The notes beneath the pieces are model-generated. The model was not told the DNA's origin. It saw nothing but the letters and a program-made list of their open reading frames with translations, and ran no database searches. A stretch of 64,000 nt of DNA from Paenibacillus sp. AN1007. Its GTDB lineage: Bacteria; Bacillota; Bacilli; Paenibacillales; Paenibacillaceae. Shown here piece by piece: positions 36,107-43,176 of the stretch. The stretch covers positions 6,229,001 to 6,293,000 of the forward strand of contig NZ_CP159992.1 of the NCBI RefSeq assembly GCF_040702995.1, given 5' to 3'. Made by a program: the position numbers and the translations under genes. Within the stretch, counting starts at the first letter, position 1. Each line of letters begins with the position of its first letter.

Positions 36107-36709
36107 TTAATTTATTGTATTCGAGAGCTTCTTAAGCTCAAAAATAGTTGCCTCTGATATCAAAATAAGTCTCTCGTTATTAACAACAAAAAAACCTAAA
36201 CTTACAGGTATACTCATTTTTGTAGAAGGGTTACTTACATCTATTGCTTTTACCACATCATTTTCATTTAAGTCTGGAATATCTATTTTAAATGATCTAT
36301 AAAAAGAATCTTTATTATTGCAAGTCGCTGTAATCTCATATAATGGGTTTCTTAGTTCAGTTTGATATTGACTGTAGTTTTTAATTCCTTTTGATGAAAA
36401 CAAGTCTTTTTTGATGATTAGTTCATCTCCGATAAACTTCTGCCCTGTTGGATATTCAGAAGCATCATTATATGAATTTGCAAATCCCAAAAGCTTCTCA
36501 ACTTTCCAAGTTCCATAGAAATAATTTTCAGTCTCACTATCCAAACTTGTACTCTCTGTAGTACAGTAATCACTATTTTGCTGTGTTGTTACTTGTTTAC
36601 TGGGAGACTCACCCGAACCTTGCGTAGCGGTTGCGGGCTTACCTGATCCAACACATCCTGAAAGCAAGAGGAAACTCAACACCATCAATACACCGACTGC
36701 TTTTTTCAA
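36107..36709 (-). CDS. Hypothetical lipoprotein, 200 aa
   Basis: A lipoprotein signal (MKKAVGVLMVLSFLLLSGC, Cys at 19) followed by a Ser/Thr/Gln-rich spacer and a globular part of about 140 residues with two Cys (YCTTES, TATCNN). It should be membrane-anchored outside the cell. No family recognised. It converges with the lysozyme gene. AT-rich codon use fits the accessory region. Confidence 0.7.
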   Translation of the reverse strand: MKKAVGVLMVLSFLLLSGCVGSGKPATATQGSGESPSKQVTTQQNSDYCTTESTSLDSETENYFYGTWKVEKLLGFANSYNDASEYPTGQKFIGDELIIKKDLFSSKGIKNYSQYQTELRNPLYEITATCNNKDSFYRSFKIDIPDLNENDVVKAIDVSNPSTKMSIPVSLGFFVVNNERLILISEATIFELKKLSNTIN

Positions 36710-36894
36710 TCCTAAAATCTCCTTTCGTCTACCTAGCAGAAATTATATCAGAGCAAATGAACCTAAGAATGACATAAAAATAACATTATTTACGATTAAA
36801 GTTAATTTTATGTTATATGATCACAATCAATAAATTGCTCAAACAGCGCAGCGTGATGCAGCTATGCCGCGCTCTTCCCCGGTTTAGGCGCTCT

Positions 36895-36980
36895 GATCGG
36901 GCCAAGTAACCCCGTAGCGGTGCGTACAGGCTCTTAGGGGCCCACTCTTGCCGCCTTAGAGCCTGTAACATTGCCCGATC
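36895..36980. other. GC-rich nested hairpin
   Basis: GATCGGGC (36895) pairs with GCCCGATC (36973), and inside it ACAGGCTCTTAG (36926) with CTTAGAGCCTGT (36955, one mismatch). This GC-rich block lies in an AT-rich surround, downstream of the small cationic peptide gene. The rest of 36710-37030 shows no convincing gene. Confidence 0.5.
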
Positions 36981-37030
36981 TAGCTCTTCAGCTCCTTTTC
37001 CTTCCGGAACAATATATGCTTCAGCCGCAC

Positions 37031-37070
37031 AAAAAAACGTCCAAATGGATGCCCCCACCTGAACGTTTTT
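37031..37070 (-). terminator. Possible terminator of the cationic peptide gene
   Basis: On the minus strand AAAAACGT pairs with ACGTTTTTTT, which is also the U-rich tail. The stem is AT-rich and the loop long. Confidence 0.4.
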
Positions 37071-37073
37071 GAA

Positions 37074-37223
37074 TTACTGACCTAAGAGATGCTTGATACC
37101 AATAAGAACTAATTGAATCAATGTCTGACGTCCCTCTTTAGATTTCAGATATTCCCAAACATGCCGACCGGCAGATTTCATGCTTGTCCACATTTTCGAA
37201 AAAATCGGTTTGATTCTCTTCAT
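37074..37223 (-). CDS. Small cationic peptide, 49 aa
   Basis: The ATG at 37223 follows GGGAGGGG with suitable spacing. The peptide MKRIKPIFSKMWTSMKSAG... is strongly basic, has two Trp, and ends in an amphipathic helix (TLIQLVLIGIKHLLGQ). There is no leader or signal. Size, charge, Trp content and a C-terminal I-K-x-L-L-G pattern recall leaderless class II bacteriocins of the aureocin A53/lacticin Q type, but similarity is weak and no immunity or ABC export genes are adjacent. It could equally be a small membrane-binding or toxin peptide. Confidence 0.5.
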   Translation of the reverse strand: MKRIKPIFSKMWTSMKSAGRHVWEYLKSKEGRQTLIQLVLIGIKHLLGQ

Positions 37224-37281
37224 CTCAACCCCTCCCTTCCTTCCTGCATTCAGCATAAGAAAGCCAGCCATGGATTTATCA

Positions 37282-37397
37282 GGTGAGCGTAACCAGCTTG
37301 CCTAGCGAATCGGATACAACATGATAAGCAAAACGGCGCGTAATATAATTAATAGCGTGTCGTATACCTGTTAGGCTGGTTACACTCCGGCTGCTCA
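37282..37397. repeat. Long imperfect inverted repeat
   Basis: GTGAGC-GTAACCAGC-TTGCCTA on the left faces TTAGGC-TGGTTAC and GCTCAC on the right, with further partial pairing (GGATAC/GTATACC) toward an AT-rich centre. It lies upstream of the cationic peptide gene. It may be a miniature mobile element remnant or a structured leader. Confidence 0.5.
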
Positions 37398-37594
37398 CTC
37401 TCGTATAAATTGGCAGAAGAAGATTTCAGGGTTTTTAATTTCAAGCTGAAGAAACTAAAAAAGGGATTTTTCTATGTATTTTCATCATAAGCTGTTCATT
37501 CTTAAATATAACTGTTTAGCAAATCGATCTCTTTAATCCCACCATTGGTTGCACCCATTCATGTTGCCACTTATGCAATGTTCGGATTTAAACC

Positions 37595-37620
37595 AAAAAA
37601 AGACCAGCTGTAGTAGCTGG
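37595..37620 (-). terminator. Orphan minus-strand terminator
   Basis: On the minus strand CCAGCT-ACTAC-AGCTGG is followed by TCTTTTTTT. No gene upstream of it on that strand is recognisable, so it may be a remnant. Confidence 0.5.
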
Positions 37621-37757
37621 CCGAAGATCCAAATTGTATTAAAAGACAAACATTAAGAAGCCCATTCTAAAAGCATATTCACGCGGTCTGAAGCTATTCC
37701 TATCCTGGTTCAGTAATGCAACAATAGCCGCATCATCCCCGGGCAACAAAGACTTGA

Positions 37758-37927
37758 ATGGCAGAATTGCTAATGAAAGCCCAGCTCTACAAAATGATCA
37801 AGATGCTGCGTTTTACCCCAAAAATAAATTCGTCACTACGTCAAGTTCCTCCTGATTACCGAGAGGATTTAAGGCAAAACCTTATTTAAAGATGATAGAG
37901 GTTATACATCAATTCAATCTTAATTAA
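37758..37927 (+). pseudogene. Decayed second copy of rsoA
   Basis: The reading starts MAELLMKAQ, matching LAELLVQAQ of the intact rsoA, loses about 16 bases, then reads SLRQVPPDYREDLRQ against SLRQVPSDHREDLKQ, hits TAA, and continues in another frame as MIEVIHQFNLN against MIEVIQTFNIR. It is therefore a deleted and frameshifted paralogue. Its position immediately before promoter copy 3 mirrors rsoA before promoter copy 2. Confidence 0.8.
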
Positions 37928-37942
37928 AAAAATTTGTATTGT

Positions 37943-37978
37943 GGTTGTAAATATTGAAGTTCATTTCTCTTTATATAG
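37943..37978 (+). promoter_or_regulatory. SigO-type promoter 3 (163-aa protein gene)
   Basis: GGTTGTAAA at 37943 and CTCTTTATATAG at 37967, 24 bases apart as in copies 1 and 2. The gene start is 86 bases downstream. Confidence 0.7.
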
Positions 37979-38063
37979 TGTAACCTGATTCAAATCAAAC
38001 GAGGTTGTAGGGGCAACTTAGTTTGATCTCCCCTTACTAAAATCTAATTATGGAGGTATTTCT

Positions 38064-38555
38064 ATGGCTGATTATGATGAGTACACAGGTAGAGTAAGTG
38101 TAACTTTGAGTGAACTATCTCAAATGGTAAAAGTCCAAAAACTGATGCGTGAGGGCGCAGAAAAAGTACATTCTCAGTCCAAATTGAAAGAACATCTTGA
38201 ATCGCTTGGCATCACAACAGGAACATTCATTGCCATGTTTGGGAAAATCCCTGCTCTAAAAGGTCTTGCTGGCGCTGCTGCTATTGCATATTCTATCTAC
38301 TCATGGGTTGATAATTTTGTGAAACCATTTCGATTGGAAAAACTACTCAGAGCTGCTGAAGCGAATCTTAATGACCATCTCGTTTGGTTCTCGAAGAATG
38401 CTTCAAAGTATAAACGGATTGAATTTGAAGCTGCGTACCTAGAGTATTTCTTCGGAAGTGCTACCGGTACTCGTGAATCTATCCGTTATATGCAACAAGC
38501 AGCTAAAATTGATCGAATTCAATTAAATGATGGTACTTGGATGAGCGCTTCTTAA
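38064..38555 (+). CDS. Unknown 163-aa protein with hydrophobic centre, SigO-type promoter
   Basis: Not recognised. Residues about 1-48 are helical and charged, residues about 50-82 form a Gly/Ala-rich hydrophobic stretch (FIAMFGKIPALKGLAGAAA then IAYSIYSWV), and the C-terminal half is again helical. This plan suits membrane insertion, for example a pore-forming, bacteriocin-like or holin-like protein, but that is inference. A good GGAGG site precedes the ATG, promoter copy 3 lies upstream and a terminator follows, so it is a single-gene unit of the sigma regulon, parallel to the lysozyme. Confidence 0.7.
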   Translation: MADYDEYTGRVSVTLSELSQMVKVQKLMREGAEKVHSQSKLKEHLESLGITTGTFIAMFGKIPALKGLAGAAAIAYSIYSWVDNFVKPFRLEKLLRAAEANLNDHLVWFSKNASKYKRIEFEAAYLEYFFGSATGTRESIRYMQQAAKIDRIQLNDGTWMSAS

Positions 38556-38556
38556 A

Positions 38557-38595
38557 AAAATAACCCTAGGATCATTTTGATTCTAGGGTTATTTT
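38557..38595 (+). terminator. Terminator after the 163-aa protein gene
   Basis: AATAACCCTAG and CTAGGGTTATT form a strong stem followed by TTTAG. Confidence 0.8.
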
Positions 38596-38674
38596 AGTTC
38601 TACCAGCATGGGAGCTATCCAAGTACCGGCTACTCGATCAGGCTAGGCTAAACAAAGTTAATTCAAAGATAAAT

Positions 38675-38863
38675 CTACAAAATGCAAAGTAATAGTAAAA
38701 AAGTAGTAAATAATAATGATATAACAGTTACAGTATTTAAAACTAAATAGCGACTTGTTTCCCTAATGTATTTCAATTCCATAAAAGCTCGAAAATAAAA
38801 ACATAATATTAATAATGGGAATTGCAAAGATAATTGAGCCGCTTTAGTTCCCACTAAAGCCAA
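38675..38863 (-). CDS. Possible small membrane protein or fragment
   Basis: About 62 aa from a TTG, with two hydrophobic segments around FRAFMELKYIRETSRYLVL. That central motif recalls the DUF4181 family of small Bacillales membrane proteins, so this may be a 3' fragment of such a gene. The ribosome site is weak. The remaining gene-free sequence up to 39560 shows nothing I can name. Confidence 0.3.
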   Translation of the reverse strand: MALVGTKAAQLSLQFPLLILCFYFRAFMELKYIRETSRYLVLNTVTVISLLFTTFLLLLCIL

Positions 38864-39562
38864 GCTCTCTTTCGTACTCTTTAATAATCTTGCAAAATGT
38901 ATTTTTTTTCAAGTCTAGTTGTCCCATCAACTCTACGGCCGTTAGCACCCCACCCTTCCACTCACCATACCCTTTATTGTGTTGGCTAACTGATAACGTA
39001 TTCAAATTTATCTGCGGCCGCCCCAGGTGCTTCCCTTTTTTCTTAGGACTGCAGAACCTTATTTTGATAGAGAGGGAGCAGATCTTCTAGCAATGAGGAG
39101 TGTCAATGATAGTGCAAAGTTCATCAGGGTTCAATCAAAAGGGCGAACAGTAATTAAAACTATGTATAACTTCAACTAAAGTACCGCAATCATATGTAAC
39201 TACTGATTTTGTTGTCTTTCTGTATATTCAATTCGAGTCTGAGATAGATGAAGAGATAGAGACCTACCTATACTGTTTTTCAAAGAGGATATTAATACTT
39301 ATTTGCTAAAGGATGCTACTCAGGTACTTGATCGCTGACCCGCACAATGATTTTTTCATTAACAAAGATGTATCACTCCCTCATTGATGTATTTTACCAA
39401 ATATAAACATTTAATTCATAATTACCTTTTTTAAAAAGATATTTTCATTTACCAATTGACCTATAGTTAATTTTTGTATATATTTGTAATAATATGGGGA
39501 AAAAATAGCCGGGTCTCATCACTCTTTGACTCCATGAATATGGTAGATATGGAGGGATTACA
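38864..39562. other. Gene-free AT-rich stretch before the receptor gene
   Basis: No ORF with a plausible ribosome site, no repeats and no clear promoter. The segment 38930-39060 is GC-richer than its surroundings and may be a remnant of a lost gene. Confidence 0.4.
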
Positions 39563-40429
39563 TTGCAAGAAAATGAAGAAGTTTTCTTACTATCAGATCA
39601 AAATCATGTTCTGGATAAAGCCTTTGAATTATTTCGCATATGTTACAAGCAGAACGATTGGAATGAAGCCAAAAAAATCATAAGACACATGCATAAAGTC
39701 TCAGAAAATCTATACAAAACTCAACAAAAATATGGTGATATTTCACCATTGCAGCTACCTATGAAAAGACCGCTGATATTTTACATAGGTTATAGCTACC
39801 TTGCTGAATCTATCGTGTACCAGAAGCAAGGACTTTATGAAGAAGCGCGCTCATGCATATCACATTATGAAAACCTGGATCAGTACAACCTTTCAGATCC
39901 GGAAAGCCAGGAAGAAGTTAACAGGTTCAAAATTTTTGCTAAGGCTAACTCTTACGCTGCTGATCTGTTAGCCGGTAACTTTGAAATTTTACTAGAGTAC
40001 CATAACTTTATTAAATCAGATGATGAAGAGGTATTGCCAGGTTTAATTACCATATTGGAAGCAGCTAACCTTAACAACTGGAACGTTGATCATATTTTAA
40101 ACGATCATCTTCCTCACGATCTTGAGGCATTTGCAAGCTATGAGGATATTGGGAATCGCGTGTATTACATCAAACTACTATTTCAACTCGCCCTCTATAC
40201 TTTCAATAAAAAATCTTACCACGATACAATAAATTACATTCTTGAATATCTGGCAATAGCAGTTAATATGGATGTGTATAGGGAATTTATTACAAATGCG
40301 GCCATGTACGAAAAAGTCAGAAAATTAGCATCAACAGAGCAGCAACTAAGGTATGAAATTATAATCAAAGGAGTCCTGACAAATGAAAAAAACATTAATA
40401 GCCATGTTCTTAACGGTAACGCTTTGTAG
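39563..40429 (+). CDS. Helical-repeat protein, likely peptide receptor of RRNPP type
   Basis: 288 aa, almost entirely helical. TPR-like repeats are visible (YIGYSYLAESIVYQKQGLY; FQLALYTFNKKSYHDTINYI). The TTG start follows GGAGGG. The last 47 bases overlap, in another frame, a 40-aa secreted-peptide gene. A TPR receptor followed by an overlapping exported pro-peptide is the hallmark of RRNPP quorum sensing (Rap-Phr, AimR-AimP and the AimR-like systems of Paenibacillus). No helix-turn-helix is seen, so it would act by protein binding, like Rap, or be atypical. Confidence 0.6.
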   Translation: MQENEEVFLLSDQNHVLDKAFELFRICYKQNDWNEAKKIIRHMHKVSENLYKTQQKYGDISPLQLPMKRPLIFYIGYSYLAESIVYQKQGLYEEARSCISHYENLDQYNLSDPESQEEVNRFKIFAKANSYAADLLAGNFEILLEYHNFIKSDDEEVLPGLITILEAANLNNWNVDHILNDHLPHDLEAFASYEDIGNRVYYIKLLFQLALYTFNKKSYHDTINYILEYLAIAVNMDVYREFITNAAMYEKVRKLASTEQQLRYEIIIKGVLTNEKNINSHVLNGNAL

Positions 40430-40505
40430 TGTCATTGTTGTTGTTCCACCCCCACCACCTAATGCACCACCAGTTGCACCGTTTAATCATGGGGTTAATG
40501 GCTAA
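40383..40505 (+). CDS. Secreted pro-peptide, candidate signalling peptide
   Basis: 40 aa: MKKTLIAMFLTVTLCSVIVVV is a signal peptide or membrane helix in form (Lys-Lys then a hydrophobic core), followed by a Pro-rich tail ending VAPFNHGVNG. AAAGGAG precedes the ATG. It overlaps the receptor gene by 47 bases. Phr- and AimP-like signals are cut from the C-terminus of such precursors, so HGVNG or a nearby 5-6-mer is the candidate mature signal. A terminator follows. Confidence 0.65.
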   Translation: MKKTLIAMFLTVTLCSVIVVVPPPPPNAPPVAPFNHGVNG

Positions 40506-40515
40506 ATACTTTTCT

Positions 40516-40545
40516 AAGACCATCTTTTTAAGGTGGTCTTTTTTC
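40516..40545 (+). terminator. Terminator after the pro-peptide gene
   Basis: AAGACCATC pairs with GGTGGTCTT (one G-T pair) and is followed by TTTTC. Confidence 0.8.
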
Positions 40546-40625
40546 TTGCGCCAATTTAATTGCTGAATTCCCCTCTCTTTTTTTGCACATAATAATGAGC
40601 ATAAATGGATGAAGGATGTGTTCTA

Positions 40626-41276
40626 GTGCCGATTGAACCTATATGTATATGTACATGGATATCAGAAAAATTAATGGGAGATCAGCCGATTTACAATGTA
40701 GCAACATTAGATGAAAAAAGAGCTTCTTCGTATTGGGGCGTGAAATTTTCTTCTCCTAGTCATATTCGACTGCTTGAAAATCAAGATCAATTTATATACC
40801 GAAGTGAAGACATCGTTCCTGCGGCAGAAATTAATAGCCCCCAAGGAGCTAAATTAAAACGTTTATTTGACCATGTAATTAAAGCTGAAGTATGCAGGGT
40901 AGATTCAAGAAGGCTTTTACATGTGTTTTATTTCAATATAACTAAAATTGGAGATTCCTCAACAGGAAGAACCTACTTTTACAATAATCATCTGTATATT
41001 GTTCTAACAACCAAGGATCATGCAGGGATAAATTTATTCTCACACGAACTCGGACATGCGCTATACTTCTCTAATCCTGAACTAAAGGGAAATGACCCGG
41101 TAACAGGAAAGAGCCATCATAATATAGAAGGTAACTTGATGTATCCAAGTGTTGATCTTAATAAAGTTTTACAATTGGAACAAAAACAATTGGATGCAGT
41201 GAATAACAGTTATTTAGTTAAACCCGATACACTATCTGCATTCCCGCTAACTAATGCCAATACAGATATAGAATAG
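40626..41276 (+). CDS. HExxH metallopeptidase-like protein
   Basis: About 217 aa. LFSHELGHALYF at about residue 145 is an HExxH zinc site, and SHHNIEGN about 20 residues later offers a third ligand; NLMYPS resembles the Met-turn of metzincins. No signal peptide, so it is probably cytoplasmic. The start is uncertain: GTG at 40626 has AAGGA upstream; ATG at 40605 is the alternative. It stands next to the receptor/peptide pair and may be its output gene, but no direct link is visible. Confidence 0.6.
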   Translation: MPIEPICICTWISEKLMGDQPIYNVATLDEKRASSYWGVKFSSPSHIRLLENQDQFIYRSEDIVPAAEINSPQGAKLKRLFDHVIKAEVCRVDSRRLLHVFYFNITKIGDSSTGRTYFYNNHLYIVLTTKDHAGINLFSHELGHALYFSNPELKGNDPVTGKSHHNIEGNLMYPSVDLNKVLQLEQKQLDAVNNSYLVKPDTLSAFPLTNANTDIE

Positions 41277-41397
41277 GAAACTGAAGAGTATGGAAATGCT
41301 CCCCGATCTCGTTTGGATCGCAGCCGCACGCCTGGCGTGCGCCTTCAGCTCGGGCGCTCCTGTACGTGCGTAGCTGTTCGATCTTCCGGAGACGTGC

Positions 41398-41419
41398 AAA
41401 AGGACGGCCATAGCCGTCC
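41398..41419 (-). terminator. Terminator after the zeta toxin gene
   Basis: GGACGGC and GCCGTCC pair around CATA; on the minus strand the stem is followed by TTTT. Confidence 0.65.
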
Positions 41420-41437
41420 GGAATTTCTATTCTCTTT

Positions 41438-42100
41438 TTATCGTTCTAGATCTGATGCCTTGATTTTTTCTGTTTGTTTACCTTCACGTTCAGGTGTACT
41501 TTCATTCGTATGTGTATGCTCCTGTACTTTCTCCGCTTCTCTTAAAAAAGTGGTTTTAACCCACTGCGGTATGTCTTTAGATATTGTTTGAACCTTTCCT
41601 TTGTCTATCTTCATTACTAACCTAAACTTTGAAGTGTTATCAACAATAAAAGAACGATCAGCTAATTTTATTGCATCAGGTAAATGACCGATTGAACGGT
41701 CATATCGTCTTCGAATATCTTCCTCTGGAATATGATGCCCACCATTTTTAACTCGCATTTCTACCCGCTCGATATGATATTCTACATTTTTAAGTCCTAC
41801 ATAATAAAGATTTATTTCAAATCCTGCTTCTTTGGCTTGTTCCATTTGCCGTATGGCGTGTTTACCAGCAAGAGTCGTTTCAATGGAAAAGCTTTTACCG
41901 TTCTGTATGCATTCTCGAACGCGTTTAATGGCTTCTCTTCCTGCTGATGGAGAAACCGATTCAGGGTTATGAGGATTGATAGTTTTCGCAATGGCATCAG
42001 GATCAATAATTTCTCCTAACTGATCATTAAAATTCCTGGTTAATGTGCTCTTTCCTGCTCCATTTGTGCCAGCGAAAACAGTCATGACAGGTTTGCTCAT
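41438..42100 (-). CDS. Zeta toxin-family kinase
   Basis: 220 aa. FAGTNGAGKST is the Walker A loop, and IDPDAIAKTINP plus SIETTLAG match the zeta/PezT fold. Zeta toxins phosphorylate UDP-N-acetylglucosamine and block wall synthesis, or in some chromosomal cases act on other small substrates. It overlaps a 64-aa upstream gene by four bases (ATGA), a toxin-antitoxin layout. The C-terminal 30 residues are charged and low-complexity (HTHTNESTPEREGKQTEK). Confidence 0.82.
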   Translation of the reverse strand: MSKPVMTVFAGTNGAGKSTLTRNFNDQLGEIIDPDAIAKTINPHNPESVSPSAGREAIKRVRECIQNGKSFSIETTLAGKHAIRQMEQAKEAGFEINLYYVGLKNVEYHIERVEMRVKNGGHHIPEEDIRRRYDRSIGHLPDAIKLADRSFIVDNTSKFRLVMKIDKGKVQTISKDIPQWVKTTFLREAEKVQEHTHTNESTPEREGKQTEKIKASDLER

Positions 42101-42291
42101 GGATATTCAATTTCCCTTTTGATTCCATTTTCATAGATGATTTCGGTTTTTCTCCCATCCGGATATTCCTTAATCATTTTTTCATTTTCCTCATACACAA
42201 TGGGGACACCGTTCGTTTTGGCCTCTTGTCTGGCTGAGAATGTAGCTTTTACTAATATTTCATTCAATTCAGATATTGATATACGTTTCAC
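42097..42291 (-). CDS. Putative antitoxin of the zeta toxin
   Basis: 64 aa, helical N-terminus (ISISELNEILVKATFSARQEA) and a beta-rich C-terminus (MIKEYPDGRKTEIIYENG). GTG start after AAAGGGTGG. No sequence likeness to epsilon or PezA is evident, but position and coupling make it the likely antidote. No DNA-binding domain is seen. Confidence 0.6.
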   Translation of the reverse strand: MKRISISELNEILVKATFSARQEAKTNGVPIVYEENEKMIKEYPDGRKTEIIYENGIKREIEYP

Positions 42292-42380
42292 GCGAAGACC
42301 ACCCTTTCTAATAATAATATTCTTCCACTTAACACATGCATCTATGATAGAACATAGGCCACGAAATACAAAGTTTTATT

Positions 42381-42872
42381 CTATATCTGCTGTTCTTTAG
42401 TTCTTATTCTCATGGCTTTACGGTTTATTTTTTCAGCTTTTGCAACTAATTTATGCAAATAGTCATTTGTGATTTTATCAGGGTAGACTCCGGTGCGATC
42501 CCTTAGAATATTTTCTAATACCCAGGCTTTTCGCGTCCAATACTCATAGTCCTTGCCTGTTAACTCAGCATGTTCCTTAAATTCACCCTCGGCCTTGTTA
42601 AAAACCCTTAAATAGTTATAAAAATCTGTAGCCTTCTGACGAACTAGACGCAGCAGAACGATTAACTCATTGGTCGGTCTTTGCATGAGCTGTATAGTGT
42701 TCTCGTCTGCATTTGAAATGGCCACATTGTTTAGCAGAAAAGGAATATGCTTTCGTTGGCCATTCTCCTGTGTATCTTCTTCTGGAATATCCATTTCACA
42801 AAAATCACAGTAATATGCATAGCTTATACTCTTCAGAACACTGCCACAATAAGGGCATGTACATGTATCCAT
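42381..42872 (-). CDS. Unknown zinc-ribbon protein
   Basis: About 163 aa from the ATG at 42872 (GAGG upstream). MDTCTCPYCGS and YYCDFCEMD give a four-Cys zinc ribbon at residues 4-28; the rest is helical and charged. Similar small zinc-ribbon proteins accompany phage or plasmid-like regions. Function unknown. It lies upstream of the zeta pair on the same strand, 90 bases away. Confidence 0.65.
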   Translation of the reverse strand: MDTCTCPYCGSVLKSISYAYYCDFCEMDIPEEDTQENGQRKHIPFLLNNVAISNADENTIQLMQRPTNELIVLLRLVRQKATDFYNYLRVFNKAEGEFKEHAELTGKDYEYWTRKAWVLENILRDRTGVYPDKITNDYLHKLVAKAEKINRKAMRIRTKEQQI

Positions 42873-42944
42873 TCTTGCGCCATCCTCTCTTTCCGTGGCT
42901 TTAATCCTGCTGTATACCCTCCATGATGTATGATAAAATAGGAA

Positions 42945-43008
42945 GGGTGAGCGACCCGGCAAAGTTACTCACCCTAAGTCGATTGCTTATGCAGTCGGCT
43001 TTTTATTT
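42945..43008. other. Paired hairpins resembling a type I toxin-antitoxin remnant
   Basis: GGGTGAG/CTCACCC (42945-42974) is followed by AAGTCGA/TCGGCTT and a T run. On the minus strand MKNKKPTA-stop can be read just before them, like the tail of small holin-like toxins, but no hydrophobic toxin body is present. Elsewhere between 42873 and 43176 nothing else is seen. Confidence 0.35.
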
Positions 43009-43176
43009 TTCATTTCATTATACTGGTTCAAATTGCATCAAGCTCCTGGGACTTTTCCAAGGTTCGAGGATCATGTAAACCATAATCTGCGACCAGCTCA
43101 TTTTTGGAGAGGCCATTGTGACTGAAAGCATGTTTCATGATAAAGTAGAACCACTACAAGCAGAACGGGTGATCGC

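Noticed and set aside
36813..37058. An 81-codon minus-strand frame downstream of the cationic peptide gene
   Set aside because: No ribosome site, basic/hydrophobic composition of a random frame, and it lies over the GC-rich hairpin.
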